Below, piece by piece: positions 41,773-50,507 of a DNA stretch of 64,000 bases. This DNA is from Paractinoplanes bogorensis (GTDB taxonomy: Bacteria > Actinomycetota > Actinomycetes > Mycobacteriales > Micromonosporaceae): NCBI RefSeq assembly GCF_018829635.1, contig NZ_JAHKKG010000005.1:620001-684000 (forward strand), given 5' to 3'. Numbering within the stretch: position 1 is the stretch's first letter; every line of letters begins with the position of its first letter. The notes beneath the pieces are model-generated. The model made no database searches. It saw nothing but the letters and a program-made list of their open reading frames with translations, and had not been told where the DNA came from. A program made the position numbers and the translations under genes.

Positions 41773-44409
41773 GTGGCGGAAGCGCTGCAACAGGCGGCCG
41801 CCATGCTGCAACGCCCCGGCCTCGTCGTGCTGACCGGCCCGCCCGGCAGCGGCCGCAGCACCGCACTGCGGGAGCTGACGGCCGCCGTGCCCGGCCCGGT
41901 CCACACCGGCGGCGGACTGGCGATGCTGCAGACCGTGCCGGCCCTGGCCCTGTCGCGGGCGGTGCGGGCCCGGCTCCCCGCCCACGACGTGCACCTGCTG
42001 GCCGAGGCCGTGCGCTCCCGCGTCCGGGCCGGGCTGCTCGTGCTCGACGACATCCAGTACGCCGACCCGGCCACCCTGGCCGCGCTGCCCCTGCTCGCCG
42101 CGCACTGCCGGGTGCTGGTCGCGTTGCGTACCCCGCACCGCCTGTCCGCACCGGCCCTGGACGAGCTGCGGACGGCGGCGACGGCCTGGGTGCAGATGCC
42201 GCCGCTGACCCGCGACGAGGCGCTCGAGCTGGCCCGGCGCACGGCCGGCCACCTCGACCCGGCTGTTGTCTCCGCCGTCGTCGATCGGGCCGGGGGAAAC
42301 CCTCTCGCGATCACCGCGCTGGCCCGGCAGGCGGCGGCGGCCAAGCCGGGTGCGGGGCCGGGCATCGACCAGGTGGCGTACGCCATTGCCTCCGCTCTCG
42401 CCGACCTTCCCCGTCCCGCCCGTACGGCTCTGGCCGCGCTCGGTCTGCTCGGGCGGCCCGCCCCGGCTGCCCTGCTCGGGGCGGGCGCCAACGACCTGAT
42501 CGCCGCGGGTCTGGTGGCGCCGGTGGCGGTGCTCGCGGGGGCCGAGGCCGGCTCCGGTCGGCACGCCGCTTCCGAGGCCGGCGTCTCTGCTCCGGACGGC
42601 GGCTCGACTGCACGGCACGCTGCCGATCCCGGTATTTCTGCCGCGGCCGCCGGGGATCTGCTTCTGGTGCCGGTGTCGACGTATGTGGCCGAGACCGCGG
42701 CCGGGCTGCTCGACGCGGCCGCCCGGGTCGAACTGCACACACGGCTGGCCGAGCTGACACCGCCGGCCGAGGCGGCTCGGCATCTCGCGGCAGCCGGTGA
42801 CCTCGCCGGGGCCCACCGGCGGGCCCTGGAGGCGGCGGACCAGACGAGCGGCGGGGACCGGGCGGCGCTGCTGCTGTTCGCCTGCGAGCTCGACGTGCCG
42901 ATCGACTCCCGGGTCCGGCTGGCCGCCGCCGACGCGCTGCTCACCGCGGGCCGGGCGTCGGCCGCGGCCCAGGTGCTGCGGCCCGGTCTCGGCCCGGAAG
43001 CCGACGTGCTGCGCGGCGAGGCGCTGCTGCAGGCCGACAACCCGCAGGCCGCCCGCGACGCCGTGCGGGCGATACCGGACGCGGCGACCGGGCCGGTGCT
43101 CGCCGGCCGCGACCGGGTGCTGCTGCTGGCCGAGCTGGCCGCCGACCCGGACGCCGCCCAGGACCTGGCCGACAAGATCAGCGCCCGGCATCCGCAGCCC
43201 TCACCGGGTGTGGCGGCGGCGTTGGCGGCGGTTCAGGCCCGATTCCGTACGCCGGGATGGGACGCCGCCCTGACCACGGCGGCGCACAGTGCCGACCCGT
43301 TGATCGCCCGCTGGTCGGCGTGGCTGCTGGTCGAGCAGCTGGCGGCCGACGGACGGCTCACCGAGTCGGCCGACATCGCGCTCGACGCGGCCCGGTCCGC
43401 CGCGGACGATCTCGCCTACGGCTGGCAGACCCGGTTCACCGCGGCTGCCGACTGGGCCCTCGCCCTGCGCGGTTCCATCCCCGGCGAGCTCGCTCCCTCC
43501 GCCTCTGTGCCGGACGGGGACGTGCAAACGTCCGGTACGGGAAGCCGCCCGGGTCTCGGGGACGGGGTGGTGCGGCGGGACGCGGCTGACGGCGTACTGG
43601 GAAGGGTGTTGAATCTGACCGATCGGGCCCTGCCGGACGAGGCACGCGGGTATGCGACGGCGGCGACGGCGCTGATCGAGGCCGACACCGGGTTGCTGGC
43701 GGCGGCGCGGGCGCACCTCGACGCCGGGCCGGCGCATCCGGCTACGGCGTGGGTGGCGCAGGAGACGGCGTGGCTCGACGGGCAACCCGACCGGGCTCGT
43801 GAGGCGTCCTCCGTGGACGGCGGCCTGCTCGCCGGACTGCATGCGATCACCGCCCGGTGGGCCGCCCACGATCTGGGTGTTCAGTCGGCGCCGCCGATTC
43901 CGGGCGGGCTTCCCGGCGCTGCCCGGCGTACGCTGACCGCCTGGGCCACCGGCACCGGCTTCACCGCGGCCGCCGAGGGCTGGAAACCGATCGCCCTGCG
44001 CGAGCGGATCCGCTGCCTGATCGCGGCCGGGGTGACCGACACCGACCCGGCCCGGGCCGTCGCCGCCCTGCTGAGCGCAGAGCAGCTCGCCGACGCGGCC
44101 GGGCTCACCGTCCTGGCCGGACGGGCCCGCCGCGGCCTGCGCCGGCACAACGTGCACCGTGACACCCGCAGCCCCCGCTCGGGGGATCAGCTGACCCGCC
44201 GTGAGACCGACGTCCTGCGGCTGGTCGCGGCCGGCGAACCCACCCGCCGGATCGCCGGCCAGCTCGGCATCTCGGCCGAGACGGTCGACACCCACATCCG
44301 CGCCGGCATGCGCAAGCTCGGCGCCCGGACCCGAACGGAAGCGGCCGCCCTGGCCTTCGCGAATCCCTCACCCGACGACATGTCTGACACGCTCAAGGAT
44401 GGCCGGTGA
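41773..44409 (+). CDS. Large ATPase regulator with C-terminal LuxR HTH (LAL-like)
   Basis: 878-residue LuxR-family regulator of the LAL/MalT-like architecture. The N-terminal AAA-type P-loop is VLTGPPGSGRSTALREL (Walker A near residue 25) with LLVLDDIQYADPATLAAL as Walker B near 85. A long helical repeat middle follows. The C-terminal HTH is LTRRETDVLRLVAAGEPTRRIAGQLG, then TVDTHIRAGMRKL (about 805-865). It is divergent from the dynamin operon by 188 bp, so it may control it; that link is positional only. Confidence 0.85.
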   Translation: MAEALQQAAAMLQRPGLVVLTGPPGSGRSTALRELTAAVPGPVHTGGGLAMLQTVPALALSRAVRARLPAHDVHLLAEAVRSRVRAGLLVLDDIQYADPATLAALPLLAAHCRVLVALRTPHRLSAPALDELRTAATAWVQMPPLTRDEALELARRTAGHLDPAVVSAVVDRAGGNPLAITALARQAAAAKPGAGPGIDQVAYAIASALADLPRPARTALAALGLLGRPAPAALLGAGANDLIAAGLVAPVAVLAGAEAGSGRHAASEAGVSAPDGGSTARHAADPGISAAAAGDLLLVPVSTYVAETAAGLLDAAARVELHTRLAELTPPAEAARHLAAAGDLAGAHRRALEAADQTSGGDRAALLLFACELDVPIDSRVRLAAADALLTAGRASAAAQVLRPGLGPEADVLRGEALLQADNPQAARDAVRAIPDAATGPVLAGRDRVLLLAELAADPDAAQDLADKISARHPQPSPGVAAALAAVQARFRTPGWDAALTTAAHSADPLIARWSAWLLVEQLAADGRLTESADIALDAARSAADDLAYGWQTRFTAAADWALALRGSIPGELAPSASVPDGDVQTSGTGSRPGLGDGVVRRDAADGVLGRVLNLTDRALPDEARGYATAATALIEADTGLLAAARAHLDAGPAHPATAWVAQETAWLDGQPDRAREASSVDGGLLAGLHAITARWAAHDLGVQSAPPIPGGLPGAARRTLTAWATGTGFTAAAEGWKPIALRERIRCLIAAGVTDTDPARAVAALLSAEQLADAAGLTVLAGRARRGLRRHNVHRDTRSPRSGDQLTRRETDVLRLVAAGEPTRRIAGQLGISAETVDTHIRAGMRKLGARTRTEAAALAFANPSPDDMSDTLKDGR

Positions 44410-44951
44410 CCAGACAGACCGACGCTCCCCGCCACGTCGTCGCCAATCCCGGCGACGCCGACACCGTGCTCCGGCGCCTCACCCGGGACGGATGGGTGGC
44501 CCGGGACGGCTTCGCCCTGCCCGACCCGGCCTGGGACGTCACCGGCAGCCGCCTCGTGCTGCACGGTCGCATCGGTGACCCCGACACCCTCCAACTGGCT
44601 GTGCTGGCCGCCGCCCGCGGCGCCGGGATCGTCGCCGTGTGCGACGCCGAGTCGCCGCTGGGCCGGGCCCTGCTCGACGACCTGGCCCGGCTCGGACCCG
44701 TCCACCAGGGCGTGGCCGAACCGGCCGGCACCAACGACACGGTCGCCGACCTCGTACCCGAACAGCGGGCCCTGCTCGACCGGCTCGCCTCGGGCGACAC
44801 GATCGCCGCGGCCGCCGCGGCCGAGTTCCTGTCCCTGCGCACCGCCAACCGCCGCATCGCCGAGGCCCGCGCGTTGTTCGGCGTCCGCACCACCCGGGAG
44901 GCCGTTCTGGCCTACCTGCGCCAGCGCGGCGCTCCGCCCCGCTCACACTGA
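44406..44951 (+). CDS. Small LuxR-type HTH protein
   Basis: 181-residue protein, starting in a 4-bp overlap with the large regulator. The N-terminal 115 residues form an unrecognised alpha/beta domain (VARDGFALPDPAWDV, LAAARGAGIVAVCDAES). The C-terminal 60 residues are a LuxR-type helix-turn-helix (LVPEQRALLDRLASGD, AAEFLSLRTANRRIAEARALFG). Probably acts with the large regulator. The N-terminal domain lacks the Asp pocket of response regulators, so phosphorylation is not expected. Confidence 0.75.
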   Translation: MTRQTDAPRHVVANPGDADTVLRRLTRDGWVARDGFALPDPAWDVTGSRLVLHGRIGDPDTLQLAVLAAARGAGIVAVCDAESPLGRALLDDLARLGPVHQGVAEPAGTNDTVADLVPEQRALLDRLASGDTIAAAAAAEFLSLRTANRRIAEARALFGVRTTREAVLAYLRQRGAPPRSH

Positions 44952-45057
44952 CGGTTCGCTCGGCCGCCACCGAGCCCCGTCCCGCCGCGGTGGTGCTGCT
45001 CTGCGCACCACCCGAGCCGGCCTGGCGCATCGTTCCGCTCAGCCCTCGCTCCAGTCC

Positions 45058-45192
45058 GGCGCGAACCCGTCCCGCCGCGGTAGTGCTGCTCTGCGCGCCG
45101 CCCCAGCCCTCGGTCCGGGGTGGCGCGAACCCGTCCCGTCGCGGTGGTGCCGCTCTGCGCGCCGCCCCAGCCCTCGGTCCGGTCTGGCGCGG
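45058..45192. repeat. 64-bp tandem repeat
   Basis: Units begin GGCGCGAACCCGTCCCG at 45058 and 45122 (period 64 bp), with the start of a third at 45186. A more diverged unit of about 85 bp lies at 44971-45057 with the same GTCCCGCCGCGGTGGTGCTG core. The array fills the gap between the HTH gene and the DinB-like gene. No gene is evident in 44952-45234. Confidence 0.8.
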
Positions 45193-45234
45193 AGCGGAAG
45201 AAATCGATTGCGCGCCGACCCTGGGACGCAGCTA

Positions 45235-45861
45235 ATGACTTTCATGATCGCTGACGACGTCACCCGGGCCGCGGCCCTCGCTCGCACCACGTTCGCCGCG
45301 GCCGCCGAGCTCGACTGGGACAAACCGGCGGGTGAGCTCGAGTGGAGCTGCTGGGAGACGGTGGAGCATCTGATCGACGACCTCATGGCGTACGCCGCGC
45401 AGCTCGCCCCGGCGCAACCGTCGACCACCACGCACGTCCCGTTCGGGTGGCAGCATTTCCGGGAGGGCGGTCCGGAGCTGACCGTCTTCGTCGACCGTAA
45501 GGAAGGCCCGGCCGGGTTGCTGCAGGTCTTCGAGGTGAGCGCGGCCATCCTCGCCGCCCTGGTCGCGACGGTCCCCGCCGACCGGGTGTCCTATCACTGG
45601 TTCGGGCCGTCGGACGCGTCCGGGTTCGCCGCGATGGGGGTCACCGAGATCCTCGTCCACACCCACGACGTGGCCGCCGGGTTCGGGCTCGACTGGTCGC
45701 CGCCGGTGGAGCTGTGCGCCGGGGCGTTGCGCCGCCTGTTCCCGGACGCGCCCGCCGGGCACGAGCCGTGGCCGGCCCTGCTGTGGTGTACCGGCCGGAT
45801 CGACCTGCCCGGCCATCCCCGGCGGACGTCGTGGACGTGGGACGGCACCCCGTCCGCGTGA
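45235..45861 (+). CDS. DinB-like/maleylpyruvate isomerase N-terminal family protein
   Basis: 208-residue mycothiol-type DinB-like protein. The metal ligands are in TVEHLIDDLMAYAAQL (first His) and GVTEILVHTHDVAAGFG (Glu-x2-x-His-x-His). It is related to the 19943 protein but lacks the C-terminal domain of that protein. Function: thiol- or metal-dependent transferase or isomerase, substrate unknown. ATG at 45244 is an alternative start. Its TGA overlaps the next start (GTGA). Confidence 0.8.
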   Translation: MTFMIADDVTRAAALARTTFAAAAELDWDKPAGELEWSCWETVEHLIDDLMAYAAQLAPAQPSTTTHVPFGWQHFREGGPELTVFVDRKEGPAGLLQVFEVSAAILAALVATVPADRVSYHWFGPSDASGFAAMGVTEILVHTHDVAAGFGLDWSPPVELCAGALRRLFPDAPAGHEPWPALLWCTGRIDLPGHPRRTSWTWDGTPSA

Positions 45862-46475
45862 GGATCATCCTGGTGCGCCACGCCATGCCGGCGCTCGAGC
45901 CCGGCGTCGCCCCGCATCGGTGGCGTCTCGGGGCCGAGGGGCGGGCGGCCGCCGGTCAGCTGACGCTCCCCGCAGATGGCTATCTGGTCGCCAGCAGCGA
46001 ACCCAAGGCCGCCGAGACACTGTCGGCGGCCGGCCTGGTGCACCGCGGACCCGGCTCCGGCGATCAGCAGATCCACGCCCCCGGTTCGGCCGGAGAGCGC
46101 CCCAGCAGGCTGGTGCATCGCGAACCCGGTAGCGACAGGGCCTGCACAGCACAGTCCGCCCGGCTGGTGCATCGCGATGCCGGTTTCGACGAGGTGCGCC
46201 GCCCGCACGAGTGGCGCGACGACCACCGTGCGCGGGCCCGCGCCTACGTCGACGGGGCCGTGCACCCCGGATGGGAGCCGCGTGATGAGGTGGCCGCCCG
46301 GTTCGAGGCGGCGATCGTCCGGCATGCGGCCCGCGCCGCCGGTCGGCCCCTCGTCGTGGGCAGTCACGGTATGGCGATCACGTGCTGGCTGGCCGCTCAG
46401 GGGCGGTTGGCTGTGCCGCCGGGGCAGTTCTGGGCGGCCCTAGCCTTTCCCGGCGTCGTCGAGGTCGTCCGGTAG
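45858..46475 (+). CDS. Histidine phosphatase family protein with internal in-frame repeat
   Basis: 205-residue member of the phosphoglycerate-mutase-like phosphatases. The catalytic RHAMP is at residues 7-11 and the second His is in VVGSHGMAITCWL near 170. An unusual insert at about residues 60-105 contains three copies of a LVHR(G/E/D)(P/A)G unit starting at nucleotides 46035, 46110 and 46164; the spacings (75 and 54 bp) keep the frame. Without it the protein would have the usual size of about 160 residues. Start GTG 45858 overlaps the previous stop. Confidence 0.82.
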   Translation: MRIILVRHAMPALEPGVAPHRWRLGAEGRAAAGQLTLPADGYLVASSEPKAAETLSAAGLVHRGPGSGDQQIHAPGSAGERPSRLVHREPGSDRACTAQSARLVHRDAGFDEVRRPHEWRDDHRARARAYVDGAVHPGWEPRDEVAARFEAAIVRHAARAAGRPLVVGSHGMAITCWLAAQGRLAVPPGQFWAALAFPGVVEVVR

Positions 46476-46988
46476 TTCCAGGTACTGGTCGTGGACCAGG
46501 GCGAGCCCCAACCGGGCCAGCCGCTGCAGGGTGTCGGCGCGATAGGAGATCACCACTGTCGCCGTGGTGATCTCGCCGTCCGGGTAGCGGCCGGCCCGCA
46601 TCCAGATCACGACCATGATCCCGGCCCGCATGCCCAGCTGCGTGCGGGCCCGGGCGAGGCCTTCGCCGTACGGCTCGATCTCGTCGAGCAGGGCGGTCAC
46701 CACCGATTCGGTGTCGAACGTCTCGGTGTAGTCGGACGGCTCGTACGACCAGGTGCTGTGCCGCTTCGGCGGCCTCTTCCCGCCGTGCGACACGTCGCCG
46801 CGCCGCCACGCGTGGGTGGGTGTGAGACCGACCAGCTCGGTCACTGCCTGCGGGTCGAACGCCAGCTGCTCCTCGTCGGCCGCGCTGTAGGGCGGCGACC
46901 CGGCCGGATCGTAGTCACGTTGCACGTAGAGGTAGGCACGTTGTTCGCAGCCGGCCTCGATATAGGCGGGCGGGGAGTCCTCGGTCAT
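46440..46988 (-). CDS. DUF4279-like hypothetical protein
   Basis: 182-residue soluble protein. The segment AYLYVQRDYDPAGS, then AVTELVGLTPTHAWRRGD, and later WSYEPSDYTETFDTESVVTALL match the DUF4279 pattern (Tx-W-x-GD and Trp-rich strand). Function unknown. Start ATG 46988. It is convergent with the phosphatase gene, overlapping by 36 bp. Confidence 0.75.
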   Translation of the reverse strand: MTEDSPPAYIEAGCEQRAYLYVQRDYDPAGSPPYSAADEEQLAFDPQAVTELVGLTPTHAWRRGDVSHGGKRPPKRHSTWSYEPSDYTETFDTESVVTALLDEIEPYGEGLARARTQLGMRAGIMVVIWMRAGRYPDGEITTATVVISYRADTLQRLARLGLALVHDQYLELPDDLDDAGKG

Positions 46989-47057
46989 CGGGGCAAGCCT
47001 GGCCAACTGGGGCCCGCGGCGCCACCGATTTCCGGCGGCGTGGCACCATTCGCGGTC

Positions 47058-47921
47058 GTGGATGCCGGCTGGAAGCAGTTGCTCGGACCGTGGCCGTCCC
47101 GCGTGGAGCTCGACGCGGAGACGGTCGAAAGCGTGGACTGCGGCTCGTACACGCGGGAGAAGGTCGTCTATTCGGTCGGCGCCGCAGAGCGGGTGCCCGC
47201 CTACGTCTGCGTGCCGAAGTCGCTGACCGGGCCCGCCCCGGCCGTGTTCTGCCATCACCAGCACGCCGGGCAGTTCGGACTGGGCAAGAGCGAAGTCGTC
47301 GGGCTGGCCGGCCACCCCGATCAGGCGTATGCGGCCGAGCTGGCCGAGCGTGGCTTCGTGACGATCGCGCCGGACGCGCTCGGTTTCGAGGAACGCAACT
47401 GGAGCCCCGACGGCGAGTCGAACGTGTCGTGGTGGGAACTCTCCACCCGCCTCGTACGCGGGGAGACACTGCTGGCCCAATGCCTGCACGACATCTCCAC
47501 CGCGATCGACTATCTGGTCGCACGGCCCGAGGTCGACGGGTCGCGGGTCGGTTTCCTCGGGCACTCCTACGGCGGGCGGATGGCGTTGTGGGCGCCCGCG
47601 ACCGACACGCGGATCAGGGCGTCGGTGTCGAACTGCGGGTGCATCCCGTTCCGGCTGTCGGCCACCCCCGACACCGGTCTGCAGGCCGAGACGGTGGTGC
47701 CCGGCTTCACCGCGGCCGGCTACGACCTGGAGGACGTCGTCGCCTCCTATCCGCCGTCGACCGCCCTGCTGATCTCGGCCACGAGCGACGACAAATGGAG
47801 CCGCGGCGCCGCCGAGCTGGCCGCGGCCGGGGGCGAACTGGCCGCGTACGAGGGAAGGCATGTCTTCACCGCACCGATGCGCGCCCACGCCTACGCCTTC
47901 CTGGCCCGCCACCTGGCCTAA
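47058..47921 (+). CDS. Alpha/beta hydrolase, dienelactone hydrolase-like
   Basis: 287-residue alpha/beta hydrolase. It shows VPAYVCVPKSLTGPAPAVFC (key AYVCVPK), HHQHAGQFGLGKSE, the nucleophile elbow GFLGHSYGGRMAL near residue 165 and a late His in YEGRHVFTAPMR. The similarity is to esterase/acetyl xylan esterase-like or dienelactone hydrolase proteins of bacteria. No signal peptide, so it acts in the cytosol. Start GTG 47058. Confidence 0.82.
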   Translation: MDAGWKQLLGPWPSRVELDAETVESVDCGSYTREKVVYSVGAAERVPAYVCVPKSLTGPAPAVFCHHQHAGQFGLGKSEVVGLAGHPDQAYAAELAERGFVTIAPDALGFEERNWSPDGESNVSWWELSTRLVRGETLLAQCLHDISTAIDYLVARPEVDGSRVGFLGHSYGGRMALWAPATDTRIRASVSNCGCIPFRLSATPDTGLQAETVVPGFTAAGYDLEDVVASYPPSTALLISATSDDKWSRGAAELAAAGGELAAYEGRHVFTAPMRAHAYAFLARHLA

Positions 47922-48361
47922 CCGCCGAACGCCAGCAGCGCGCCGCGCCCGTCGAAGCGGGCCCCGCCCGCCCAGGCGATCTCCCACCGGTTGCCTTCCG
48001 GGTCGGCGATGTAGCCCGACCGGCCACCCCACGGCCGGTCGACCGGCTCTGCCACCGCTGTCGCCCCGGCCGCAACGGCTGCCGCATAAGCGGTGCCGAC
48101 CTCGTCGCGGGAGTCGACGTTGCAGGCCAGCGTGACCCCGGACCAGCCGCCCAGCGGCGCCGCGCCCTCGGGCACAGCCTCGGCGGCCAGATCACCGACC
48201 GGGAACAGGGCCAGCAGCACCCCGCCGAGCAGGAACGACGACCAGCCGTCGTCCGCGCCGTCGGCCTCGGGCCAGCCGAGCCCCCGGTAGAAGGCCCGCA
48301 TCACCGGCATGTCATGCACGCCGAGCGTCACCACGGTCAGCCGCGCCGGAATCGATGTCAT
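47918..48361 (-). CDS. VOC family protein (glyoxalase/bleomycin resistance fold)
   Basis: 147-residue vicinal-oxygen-chelate protein of two beta-alpha-beta-beta-beta repeats: LTVVTLGVHDMPVMRAFYRGLGW at the start (key GVHDM, FYRGLGW) and GRSGYIADPEGNRWEIAW near the end. ATG 48361 is preferred to the longer frame. The metal ligands are not clear, so a binding or enzymatic role is open. Convergent with the hydrolase gene. Confidence 0.85.
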   Translation of the reverse strand: MTSIPARLTVVTLGVHDMPVMRAFYRGLGWPEADGADDGWSSFLLGGVLLALFPVGDLAAEAVPEGAAPLGGWSGVTLACNVDSRDEVGTAYAAAVAAGATAVAEPVDRPWGGRSGYIADPEGNRWEIAWAGGARFDGRGALLAFGG

Positions 48362-48482
48362 GCCGGCGATCCTGCTCCGGGGGTACGACAATTCCGTGCT
48401 GACGGGTGGCCGACACCATCGACGGCCATGAGGCGGTAAGGTCGGCCACGCTCTTTGTAGGCGTCACCGGGCGGGGGCCGAA

Positions 48483-49334
48483 GTGACTGAAGCGGTTCGC
48501 CGGGCCTGGCCACGATCGGCGCGCCTCGACGCCCCGCACATCCTGGAACGGATCGCCGAGATCACCGGTGTGCGGCTCGTCCTGGAAGGCCCGGCCCCCG
48601 GCGGTGAGGTCGGCGCGGCCTATGTGCGCTGGCCCGACGGGCGCCGCTCGGTGCTGACCGAGGGCCGCTCCCGCAGCGGCCCGCTGGTCGACCGGGCCCG
48701 CAACGCCGGAGTGCCCACCGCCCGCCACGAACTGGCCGCCCACGTCGACGGGGCCCGCGTCATCGTGCAGCAACGCCTCCCCGGGCAACCACCCGAGCAG
48801 CCCGACGCCCACCTCGTACGGCAGATGCTCGCCATCAACGACCGGCTGGCCGGGCTGCTCGCCGACGTGCCCGCCCCGAAACCCAGCGACCTCCACCTGA
48901 TCGGCGACGGGCCAGGCTTCTGCCTGCACCAGCCCCTGCAGGAACACAGCACCCGCTCGGCCGCCCTGCTCAGGCGCATCCACGAGATCGGCGCCACCGG
49001 CACCGTCATGATCGGCGACGACCTCGTACACATGGACTTCCACCCCGGCAACGTCCTCGTCGACCCGACCGGCCGGGTCACCGGGCTGATCGACTGGGAC
49101 GGCGCCACCCGCGGCGACCGCCACTTCGACCTGGTCACCCTGCGGTTCGTGCTCACCGGCCGGTCCGCCGCCCTGCTCACCCCCCTCGACCAGCGCCTCG
49201 CCGGGCTCTCCGACCGCCGGTACAACGCCTACTGGGCACACATGAGCCTGCGAATGGTCGACTGGTCCATCCGCCACCACGACGCCACCGCCGTCGACCA
49301 CTGGCTCGACGTCGCCGAGTCCGGTTTCCGCTGA
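48483..49334 (+). CDS. Aminoglycoside phosphotransferase-like kinase
   Basis: 283-residue APH/choline-kinase fold protein. The catalytic loop is DDLVHMDFHPGNVLVD (HxDxxxxN, about residues 179-194) and the metal site GLIDWDGATRGDRHFDLVTL near 200. The N-terminal lobe is short, with a weak ATP lysine region. Actinobacterial members phosphorylate antibiotics or small metabolites; the substrate here is unknown. Starts at GTG 48483. Confidence 0.85.
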   Translation: MTEAVRRAWPRSARLDAPHILERIAEITGVRLVLEGPAPGGEVGAAYVRWPDGRRSVLTEGRSRSGPLVDRARNAGVPTARHELAAHVDGARVIVQQRLPGQPPEQPDAHLVRQMLAINDRLAGLLADVPAPKPSDLHLIGDGPGFCLHQPLQEHSTRSAALLRRIHEIGATGTVMIGDDLVHMDFHPGNVLVDPTGRVTGLIDWDGATRGDRHFDLVTLRFVLTGRSAALLTPLDQRLAGLSDRRYNAYWAHMSLRMVDWSIRHHDATAVDHWLDVAESGFR

Positions 49335-49429
49335 CCGGCCCCTGAGCGACCAGGACCGGCTCCCGGACGAGGACCGGACCGGCGAACCGTCCGACCGGGC
49401 GATCATGAGCCCGGCCCCGCCGTGCGACC

Positions 49430-50233
49430 ATGGACAACCTTATGGAAAGCCGTTCACCTTATGCCGCCGCCCCGTTCATGTGGCGGTTCATGCTCGTCCT
49501 CGCCCGCATCATCGTGTTCCCCCTGTGCCGGCTGCGGGTCACCGGCGACATCTCACCCGAACTGCGCCGCGGCCCGCTGATCCTGGCGTCCAACCACGTG
49601 AGCCCGTTCGACCCGATCGTCATGACCGCGGCCTGCCACAAGATCCGCATCGCGCCCCGCATCATGGCCACCGGCGGCCTGTTCGACGCCCCCATCGCCG
49701 GCGCCGCCATGCGCAAGGCCGGGCACATCCGCGTCGACCGGCGCTCCGCCACCGTCGCCGACGCCCTGCCCGCCGCCGCCCGCGCCCTCAAGGACGGCGC
49801 CCTCGTACTCGTCTACCCGGAAGGCCGCATCGGCCTCGACCCGTGGATGTGGCCCGAACGCGGCAAGACCGGCGTCGCCCGGATGGCCGCCCTCACCGGC
49901 GCCCCCGTCCTGCCGGTCGCCCAGTGGAACACCCACGCCGTGCTGCCCTACACCACCCCGAAGCACCTGCTGCGGTCCCTGCTGCGCGCCGTCCGGCACC
50001 GCCCGGTCGTCCACGTCCGCTTCGGCACCCCGGTCGACCTGACCCACCTCACCGGCACCCCCGGCGCCCAGGCCATGCAGGCCACCCGCCTCATCATGGC
50101 CGGCATCGACGCCACCCTGGCCCCGCTGCGCACCAGCGAGATGGAAACCCCGCACTACGTCGACACCACCCGGGCCGAAGACCTTTCCCGCGTACGGCCG
50201 CGCCGCCACGCCGACAACCACGTCACCCACTGA
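49430..50233 (+). CDS. 1-acyl-glycerol-phosphate acyltransferase (PlsC-like)
   Basis: 267-residue membrane-associated acyltransferase. Motif I is ASNHVSPFDPIV (NHxSxxD; about residues 53-64), followed by IRVDRR and motif III LVYPEGRIG near 125. A hydrophobic N-terminal segment (FMLVLARIIVFPLC) anchors it. It transfers an acyl group to lysophosphatidic acid or a related lipid. Stand-alone gene. About 275 bp after it hold nothing recognisable. Confidence 0.88.
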   Translation: MDNLMESRSPYAAAPFMWRFMLVLARIIVFPLCRLRVTGDISPELRRGPLILASNHVSPFDPIVMTAACHKIRIAPRIMATGGLFDAPIAGAAMRKAGHIRVDRRSATVADALPAAARALKDGALVLVYPEGRIGLDPWMWPERGKTGVARMAALTGAPVLPVAQWNTHAVLPYTTPKHLLRSLLRAVRHRPVVHVRFGTPVDLTHLTGTPGAQAMQATRLIMAGIDATLAPLRTSEMETPHYVDTTRAEDLSRVRPRRHADNHVTH

Positions 50234-50507
50234 CGGAGTTTCGGACGATCCCGGCCCAGGACCGCGCCGCGGCGAGCAGGGCGGTGCCGAGCCGGCCAGG
50301 CGGCGGTGGTGGCGGTCCCGCTCCCAGGTCCGGCTCACCCCGCAGGCATGGGCGCCGCCGTTGGTCGAGAGGCTCGGTCGAGGCGGCCGATGCGGACCGA
50401 CCACTCGACGCACGCCCGGCGGAAACGTGCGGATAGAAGACGGGGACCCGTCTCACCGGTGAGCCTTCGACTGACCGATGGGATGTCCAACCGGCAACAC
50501 GGTGAGA

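Noticed and set aside
46440..48032. Extension of the DUF4279-like frame to 530 codons
   Set aside because: The upstream part is antisense to a well-supported alpha/beta hydrolase gene; the start at 46988 fits the family.
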